DNA of 64,000 bases from Nectonema munidae (Eukaryota > Nematomorpha > Nectonematoida > Nectonematidae): positions 62,001 through 126,000 of the forward strand of contig JAUIRK010000011.1 of the NCBI GenBank assembly GCA_030549495.1, in the 5' to 3' direction. The first letter of the stretch is position 1. Each line of letters starts with the position of its first letter. The translations under genes were made by a program, and so were the position numbers. This document shows, one piece after another, positions 56,563-64,000 of the stretch. Under the pieces are notes generated by a model that was not told the DNA's origin, did no database searches, and saw only the letters and a program-made list of their open reading frames with translations.

Positions 56563-56919
56563 AGACTTGTACAGAAGAAGCGGACAATAAGAGACGTTCT
56601 GTTGAAAAGTTTTTAGTTGGTGAACTTGTGAAAATTGAAGTTGGCGCGGAGTGTTCTTCAGAAATTACAACCGCAATCACGTACTTTTCAATCAACGATC
56701 AACTCGTGAGTAGAGCGATTCCTTCATCCACATTTCAAACTTCGGTGGAAAGAACTGAGATTCCTGATTCCGATCAGTTCAGACTTTCAACCCTCCTCTC
56801 TTTTACCCCGATAGAAGATGAATACGACGTTTTTGCAACCACGATGGAGAGCAGTCATGAAATTGATGCGTCCTACGTTAGAACCCATTTTCACAAAAGA
56901 GTTAATCTGGAGAAGGCAG
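56563..56919 (+). CDS. Exon C4: diverged member of the two-cysteine domain family
   Basis: Phase 1-1 exon of 357 nt, acceptor ATTTTTAG (the first of two overlapping AGs keeps the phase) and donor GCAG|GTATCC. The domain begins TCTEEADNKRRSVEK, then GELVKIEVGAEC (Cys spacing 28), ITYFSINDQLVSRAIP, LSTLLSFTPIEDEYDVFATT, and ends YVRTHFHKRVNLEKA. LSFTPIEDEYDV closely follows LSFTPSRDSFYV of type B. Confidence 0.8.
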
Positions 56920-57463
56920 GTATCCTATTTTTTTAATTATTAACAGTATGGAACCCAAGGAAAAAATAATTTTCATAGCTGGACAGATGGAAAGGGTAGT
57001 CACGATCTGAAAAACCGAGACCATCGGAATCGAGAACCTAAGCTCCCACTACTAGGCCATCTTTTGGCGGCATAAAATTTATTAAGTGAATTTTGTCAAT
57101 AATGTTTTCATTATTAATTTCAATTATGTACCCTTCCTTTTTGAGAGAGTCTTATTTTGTAGTGTTAAAAAGTAAAAAATATCATTATTAAAAATTTAGT
57201 TATTCAAAATCACAGATACAATCAATTCTCTCCAATCGGAAATTCTATTATCTCGAAATCTCTATATCCAAACAAAATCCTTGAAAGCGAAAAAATATTG
57301 TTATTCTAGACAGAAATATTTCAAATTGAATATATGATTTGTATAAACGTTAAATTTAATGAAATTCTAAAGCATTTAAACAAAATTTGTTTATTACTTA
57401 AAAAATTGATTTTTTATTAAATTTTTTAGTTATATCTCTAAATTCTCAATATCAACTGTTAAC

Positions 57464-57631
57464 TCAACAGGGCTGGTGGGCTGATAGGTAGAGGCGTTGC
57501 CTATGGATCCAAAGCCTTTGGGTTCGAATCCCGCCGATGCCATCGACTTATTATAAAAATTTCATCAGTGCAGATATGGAAGTTTATACTTCCCTTGCAT
57601 GAAACACCCTGTCAAAAAAAAAAAAAAAAAA
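57464..57631 (+). mobile_element. tRNA-derived SINE (family 2) with poly-A tail
   Basis: Box A-like TGATAGGTAGAGGCG at about 57483 and box B GGTTCGAATCC at 57521-57531 are spaced as in a tRNA promoter. A tRNA-unrelated body follows, and an A18 tail lies at 57614-57631. AACTGTTAAC just before and AACTGTGAAC overlapping the tail look like a target duplication. The poly-A tail separates it from the other SINE family here. Confidence 0.8.
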
Positions 57632-57828
57632 CTGTGAACAATATTCATACAATATATCAATACAACTTATTTAAATATATTTTATATGTTCTATTATTTA
57701 ATGAAACATCAGCTTAGATATAGTATTTTCAATTGTTGCAAAAATATGCCTGATACAATTTTACAGAATGTTTTTATGAAGAGAATAGAGGATCAGCTTA
57801 TATAAAATGAAGAAAATTTCACTTATGT

Positions 57829-57925
57829 TTGTGTGTGTGAGCGGCCGTGTGTGTATCTGTGTGTGTGAGCGGCCGTGTGTGTATCTGTGTGTGTGAGCGG
57901 CCGTGTGTGTATCTGTGTGTGTGGC
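57829..57925. repeat. 28-bp minisatellite, three copies
   Basis: Three copies of a unit containing GAGCGGCCGTGTGTGTATCT with GCGGCC at 57841, 57869 and 57897, embedded in GT-rich sequence. The GC-rich core is conspicuous in this AT-rich region. Confidence 0.9.
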
Positions 57926-59118
57926 TCTGTGGGTTTTGTATTTGCATATGTAGGTAGTCAGTCTTTAGAAAAGTTGAATGCAATGCAATAGCCGCGTAAA
58001 CAACATGAGCAAAATTTAATGCTTTTTTAAATAAAACTGTTTCATATTAATTTTACTTTATAAACAAATAAGAATTACGTTAATTTTCATCAGTGCTATG
58101 CCATGAGTCCTCTCCCCAAAGGAATTCTCTGCGACAGCCATTTATGCATGTCTAACTGTAAAAGCATTTGTGTAGTTGACATATTTTGGTCCTGTGTTTT
58201 CAAGTCTTACAATATATTTTGCATAAAAATGTTAACATCATATTAAGAATTTCAACTTTTTCCTAATTCCAAAGGCATAAAAATCTGACCTGATTTGGCA
58301 AAATTAATGGCATTTTGGAATCAGCACGCAAAATACATAAAGAATTAGCTAAGAAACCCCGCACCTTATGATTTTTTTTCAAATGCACCCCAATGTAATT
58401 GTTAAGAAAGAACTAATGGTAAAAAACTAAATACATGAAACGACGAAAACATCTGTAATCATATATCTTTTGAACCAATGTCATTGTTTTGAAAAAGGAA
58501 CATTCTAATTAAACTAAGTTAGTTAATCTTTTTTCACTTTTATTAGCACTATCACTAACGGCTAAAGACTGAACTCTCTTAAATAACGTTTGTATGCTTC
58601 ATGAATAATATACTAAACACAGAAGCAATACGGTTCTTGAAACATTATGGTTTGTTCTTTGCTGAAAGTCTATGTCCAATAAAAAATAATATTAAATATG
58701 ATTTCATATCTATGATTTTGTTTTTTCAAATAAACAGTGAATCTAGTTAATTTTATAGAAAATTTTACATGCATATTTGTAAGCCAATGTTAAAAGCATG
58801 TATTCAATTTTTACGGGTTTAAGATATCTGGATGCATAGTTTTCGTGTTACGGGTTCGGATATTGATGCTTACCTGCTTTAAGATTCACAATGTAACAAA
58901 AATTTGTTTCATTCAATTTCTTTATGTCTTTTATATAATTCAATGATGGTAAGTTCTTTGCAATTAATTATTTTATTTCATCTTCAATATTTTTTACATG
59001 ATTCTATACTTTGTGTTTTGCAGCTTTTTAGATAATAATTGGAGTTTTTTAAACTTTTAAAAGTTGTTTTTACTTACGCATATCATAGTTTTGTTTTTTG
59101 AAACATTTAAGATTGAAA

Positions 59119-60811
59119 AATGTCAAAAAAAACATGTAAAATAGATCTCGATCATTTGCTATGTCTGTGGCGAGTATATTAATTCTAAACAAGTCAAATT
59201 TAACATATCCTCAAACAAGTTACTTTGTTGAATATAAAAAATATTTCAGCATTTCCATTGGTGACCAGGACAAATCTTGGGCACCACATGTGATTTGCGG
59301 ATCTTGCAAGTCACTTTTGGAAGGCTGGTTAAGAGGAATGAGAAAGTCTATGCCGTTAGCTGTTCCAAGAGTATGGAGGGAACCTACCAATCATTTAAAT
59401 GATTGCTATTTTTGTATGGTTGATCTTAATTTGTATAAAAAGCTCACAGACAAGAAAAAACTTGTTTATCCGAACATTCCTTGTTCTTTAGCTCCTATTT
59501 TACATAGTATAGAGCTACCAATTCCATCTTTACCACAAACTTCTGCAACTGATGAAGAGGATGATGATGATGTCAATAATGAAGAGACTTGGATACCAAC
59601 ACAAATACAATTCATTGAAAGTCAACATCACTTTCCAAACCAGGATGAACTCAATGATTAGTGAAGGATTTGAATTTGACTAAATCATCTTCAGAGCTTT
59701 TAGCTTCTCGATTGAAGGAATGGAATTTGTTATCTCCAGGAGTGAAAATTTCAAAGTATAGGCATAGACACAAAGACTTTTCACGTTTTTATTCTATGTC
59801 TAATACTCTGTGTTTTGTTCAAATATTTCAGGTTTGTTTGAAGAAATTGGAGTATCTCATCTTTCCAACCAATGGCGTTTATTTATTGATTCGTCCTTAA
59901 AAAGTTTGAAAGCAGTTTTGCTTCATAACGGTAACAAATATCCCTCAATACCTATCGGTCATTCCTCACAACTTAAAGAAAGTTATGAAAATTTGAAAAT
60001 TTTTACTTGAATTGATAAAATATGAAAAGTATAATTGGGATATTTGCGGAGATTTCAAAATAATTGTTTTGCTTTTGGGAATGCAGGGTGGATATACAAA
60101 GTGTCCTTGTTTCCTTTGTTTATGGAACAGTAGGGAGAAAGAAAAACATTAAACAGAAAATGTCTGGCCGAAAAGAACATATTTTAAAATTGGGTGTCAT
60201 AACGTCAAGTTTACTCCACTGTTACAGAAAGAAAAAGTCCTTTTACCACCACTCCATATCAAACTTAGCTTGGCTAAACAATTCATCACGGCTTTGTCTT
60301 CTGACAGTCAGGTGATATGTGAGTTGAGACGAATCTTTCCAAAAGTTTCTGAAGCAAAGTTAAACGTCGGTATATTTAATGGTCCTCAAATTAAAAAATG
60401 CTCAATTCGAAAATTTTTGAAAGTCAGAAGACGAAAAATGAGAAAAAAGAATGGATGGCATTCAGAAATGTTGTTGAGGGGTTCTTAGGGAAAAATAAGT
60501 CTGAAATCTTCAAGGAATTGATTTCGGAACTGATTAAAAGTTACAAAGAGTTGAATTGTAGAATGTCAATTAAAATGCATAATTCGCATTCTCATTTGGA
60601 TTTTTTCAAGCCAAATCTTGGAGATGTATCGGAAGAGTATGGAGAGCGGTTTCACCAAGATATTAAAGAGATGGAAAAGCGGTATCAAGGAAGATGGGAT
60701 GCAAGTATGATGGGAGATTACGTTTGGAATTTAACTCGGCAAAGTTCAGATGATAACAAGCGAAAGAGACGAACTAATACACGATTTGGATTTTTTTTTG
60801 TATTTTTCTAA
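59119..60811 (+). pseudogene. Unclassified mobile-element protein remnant (WREPTNHLNDCYFCMV family)
   Basis: Coding sequence on the plus strand is readable in several frames. The N-terminal part has CGSCKSLLEGWLRGMRKSMP and then VPRVWREPTNHLNDCYFCMV, a paired-cysteine region. A linker with an acidic run follows. The middle part has WRLFIDSSLKSLKAVLLHNG. The C-terminal part has MHNSHSHLDFFKPNLGDVSE followed by YGERFHQDIKEMEKRYQG. As I recall, this block order recurs in many uncharacterised proteins of arthropod and cnidarian genomes in multicopy, mobile-element-like fashion. The superfamily is not clear to me and no ends were identified. The copy is broken, with several breaks. Confidence 0.6.
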
Positions 60812-61185
60812 AAAATAAACATTTGAAAAAATAAAAAATTCAAATATAAACTTTAAATAAACATTTATAAAATCATTTAGTCACACATGTATATACAAAT
60901 ATATATGTATATGCAATTTATTCAATTTGAAAAAAATATGAAAACTTATAGCAGTGCAAAAATAAAGCAGATTTTCAGAATCAGCATGGCTTAAATGCTA
61001 GAAAAACAAAAGAAAACTTTTTGAAACAAAATTTTTTTATTTTTTTGTTACACGTACTGAAAAATATAGACCACTACCAAAAGTAATATTCTCTAACTTG
61101 ACCTTTTAATTTTAAGCATATTTTACAATATTTATATCACTTTTCTATACTTATGCTAATAGAAATTCTTGTTTTTTGTATCTAG

Positions 61186-61536
61186 TTATTTGTCGAGCAA
61201 TGGAGAGAGAAACTAATGACGAGGAATATCCAAGCAAATTCGTAACTGCAAGGAAAGTTGTTTTGAATGTTTTTGCCATATGTGGAGCAGAGAATCTGAA
61301 GTACAAAGCTTATGCAGTTGTCAATAACAGACTTGCCCAAAAAAGCGATGTATTCCGAATGCGTTTGTACACGGAGACAGAGTCAAACGGCTTTGCAGTG
61401 AGACGAGCTAAACTCACATTGAAACCGTCGGAAGAGTCAACAGATGTCAAGATTTTGATTCATGAAACAAATAAAAAGATAAATAAAAACTTTGTAATCA
61501 AGCAGTATATAAAGCGATTCACACTTATCAAGTCCA
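61186..61536 (+). CDS. Exon C5: diverged member of the two-cysteine domain family
   Basis: Last recognised exon, phase 1-1, 351 nt, acceptor GTATCTAG and donor TCCA|GTAAGC. The domain begins ICRAMERETNDEEY, then ARKVVLNVFAIC (Cys spacing 30), KAYAVVNNRLAQKSDVFRM, RRAKLTLKPSEESTDVKILI, and ends VIKQYIKRFTLIKSS. Since its 3' side is again phase 1 with a good donor, the gene continues beyond it, possibly beyond the window. Confidence 0.8.
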
Positions 61537-64000
61537 GTAAGCTAAATCTTTTTTTGCAATTTATCACTACTCTAATCTCATTTTATTTATTAGCGCAAAC
61601 AGTTACAGGTTAAGTGATTTATTTTTTGTTCTTATCAATTATATTGAACTTGACGATAGATGCCCCAATGATCCTAACATATGTTCGATATAACATTTTC
61701 TAGTTCGTATTTGTCAGTCCATGTAATACTTAAACTTTTCAACTCCACAAGGTACAAGGTATAGGTTAATGTATCTTGGAGTGTTTCATTTACAAGGCAC
61801 AACTACACTGCTTGTGTCGAACTATATGAATAAAGAAGGTTTGTTGCTGGATTGAACGCAAGGCCTCGTGGTTTCAAAACCTAGTATCCAACCAATCTTA
61901 CTCTATATGTGGATCTTTTTATTACTATACATTTATACTTTCCTATAAAATTTAACCATTCATATCTATTTACATATACTTTTATAAGTTGTAGGTATAT
62001 GCAATCCACAATATAACGTACAAATTCACTTTCATACGATTAGTTTCTTTCTAGTATCTCTAAAATCGGCAAAACAAATTATAGAGATATTTAAAAAAAT
62101 TAATTAAACTTTATGTAAGCTGGTAAAAATGAATGAATGATATATATTAAATATTTAGCTATTTACCCTAAAGATTGTTATTATAAGTTTAAATTTCTTG
62201 AAGTATAGTCTAAAAAAGCGGATATGACAATATCTCACTAAAAAAAGTAATATAATTACTATTTCAATAGTAAAAAATGATAAAGTTAATTTTACTATTA
62301 AATTATTATAATTAGATACCGTTAATATGCAGATGACCGACAATATCGTATAGATATTTAATAATAAAAATTTCGAAAAATTTATATATAAATTATTTTT
62401 TTCAATAAAAAATAAAAAATTGGATTTTTTTAAAAGTTTTTTTTATTTTTTTTGAACATTTATCCGAATATCAGTATTGGTAAATTTCTTTACAATAAAT
62501 TTTTTTATAGTTTAATGTTCAAAATTCATTTTCTGGAATTGACATCTAACAGTTACTTATGCAAAGGTTGTTTGCTTTTTGAGTATTACGACATGAAAAA
62601 GCCTGCAAGTAGTAAAATATGTTATTTATTTGTTTAAGAAACTAAATAAAATGCTACTAATTCAAAATTAAATATCCGTTTCGAGGTAGAGTAGAAAAGG
62701 GATACTAGTAATGTCTTAGTAATGTCTATACTAGCTCATATATTCGCAGCTACTACTTTTTTCAGTGTATCCCTTGCAATATTTTTTTTACTTAAAATAA
62801 ACGTCTTTTTGTGCTAATTTTTGGAAAAAGTTCTAACTCAAAAAGATCAAGTTATTTCAGGTGTACATTTTAATTGAAAAGACTGAGTACGAATCGGTAG
62901 GAAACTGAAATTTTAAATTTGCATTCTCACTAATTCGGAATGCACGGCACTGCTCTGTTTCTGGATTAGTGATTTTTCGGATTATCATTAGGTAAAATTT
63001 AAATTTATTTGACTCATAATTTTAATCGTCTACTTTTGATTTATAAATTTACTCTAAAATGTAAAACAAAAATCGGAAAAATATGATTTTATTGAAAGAA
63101 AAAGAAAGAATTAAAAATTTTTAAAATAAATAAAAAGAGATAAAATAATTCTAAAATAGGGGAAATGTTGAAATAATAATGAATTTTCCAAATGTGTTTC
63201 AAATGAAGAGGATTTTTGAGAGACTTTATTTGCTTACATTTCAAATTTAACAAGGGCGTTAATTTTAATCATAACAAATTTGATAGGGAACAAATTTTGC
63301 AGCCCCTTCTTTATCGATTGGGGGTTAGGAGTAATAGCACGAAAGCGTTGACATCATAGTAAAGAAACTTCAGTATATTTGTGAGCATTATTAAAAGAAG
63401 AAATAATGGATTTACAATATATTATTAATTGAACGCAAATAATATGCAAGATGATTTTTAAAACATGGGAAATAAGAGTAAATTTCTCAATCTGAAGTCA
63501 GTTTTCTGTAGATTCAAATCATACTTTGCTTCTGCATTCCTTTGTGAATCCTTTTCTCATTTTAACACGATTAAATCCACGCTAAGATCGGGCATTATAA
63601 ATTCAAATCTTGAAGAATGTTGAAGAACAGCTTTATCAAAATGCACACCTAACTTTAGGAATTTGATTTCAGAGCCAAGTTTATTTATTGTTTCATATCT
63701 ATGTATATTGTATAAGTCTGAATATCTATGAGGGTGTATGTGTGTACGTCTGTGGTGTGTCTGTAATCTGTATGCGCGTACGTGCGTTTCGATGTATCTT
63801 TAAGTTTTATTATGATGAGTACTCATATCATAAAAATACTTTAGGATATATTGTGCTCTCCAAGAAGTTAAGATATTTTTGCGCTCTTACTATGGGAAAG
63901 GTTGAGAACCGCTGTGTTAGCATAAAGTCATGTCAAATGTATGATATACCAATCTTAGAATTTCTATAGCTACCAAAAAAATATTAACTTTATACTCTCA
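61537..64000 (+). other. Intron or intergenic sequence right of C5
   Basis: Apart from a SINE copy at 61765-61915 and a TG-rich stretch near 63730-63790, I see no gene, no further family exon and no clear terminator or poly-A signal. It is presumably intron, because C5 ends in a splice donor. Confidence 0.6.
61765..61915 (-). mobile_element. tRNA-derived SINE (family 1), copy d, diverged
   Basis: Read on the minus strand it has AAGATTGGTTGGATACTAGG (box A-like), GCGTTCAATCCAGC (box B-like) and a downstream TTCGACACAAGCAGTGTAG, matching the copies at 15.6, 36.0 and 37.0 kb with many changes. It is therefore an older insertion. Confidence 0.6.

Larger units (their letters stand above)
56920..61185 (+). 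other. Intron between C4 and C5
   Basis: A 4.3-kb intron with a poly-A-tailed SINE (57464-57631), a 28-bp minisatellite (57829-57925) and an unclassified mobile-element coding remnant (59119-60811). The stretch 57930-59110 is AT-rich and I see nothing else in it. Confidence 0.7.

Noticed and set aside
57471-57541. A functional tRNA gene
   Set aside because: Box A and box B are present, but the acceptor arms pair poorly and an unrelated body with a poly-A tail follows, so it is a SINE.
63688-63969. Open frame of 93 codons near the right edge
   Set aside because: Its first half is TG-rich low-complexity sequence, and no domain, homologue or splice context is visible.

Overview
The window is strongly AT-rich eukaryotic genomic DNA with spliceosomal introns, dense in DNA transposons (hAT, Tc1/mariner-like, pogo, piggyBac), LINEs and tRNA-derived SINEs. 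It is most likely from an invertebrate animal. Several transposon families look like those common in arthropods, but the sequence does not fix the species.

The backbone is one very large plus-strand gene that appears to enter at the left edge and may leave at the right. From 369 to 46069 it holds nine copies each of two related exons, alternating B-A-B-A. Type B exons are 360 nt and type A exons 366 nt. Every exon starts after an AG with two leftover bases and ends one base into a codon, so all are symmetric phase 1-1 and any number can be joined or skipped in frame. Each exon encodes one beta-rich, Ig-like domain of about 120 residues. From 46958 to 61536 five diverged single-copy exons of the same family follow, again phase 1-1. 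All 23 exons share a cysteine 3-4 residues from the exon start and a second one 27-30 residues later in a B-strand-like segment. The usual second Ig cysteine is absent. I recognise no named protein family, so no function is assigned.

The introns of the array are themselves repeated, because the duplicated unit includes its introns. They carry many separate insertions. In order these are: a decayed hAT (1.6-3.0 kb); a Tc1/mariner-like element with repeated inverted ends beside a tiny TTAA element (4.3-6.1 kb); a degenerate tandem array of roughly 140-bp repeats (11.9-12.8 kb, with a second copy at 31.4-32.5 kb); a TTF-type hAT with SINE-like insertions nested in it (15.9-19.6 kb); an element with an 8-bp target duplication (22.3-25.1 kb); a piggyBac copy (28.6-30.9 kb); a near full-length LINE (39.2-42.5 kb); a pogo/Tigger-like element with a triplicated 140-bp leader (47.9-50.1 kb); an antisense LINE fragment (54.0-54.8 kb); a small hAT-type element (55.8-56.3 kb); a poly-A SINE (57.5 kb); and an unclassified mobile-element coding region (59.1-60.8 kb). 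Four copies of a second tRNA-like SINE lie at 15.6, 36.0, 37.0 and 61.8 kb.

No rRNA, functional tRNA, CRISPR array, promoter or poly-A signal could be supported. All transposon coding regions described are visibly interrupted. The host exons are intact.
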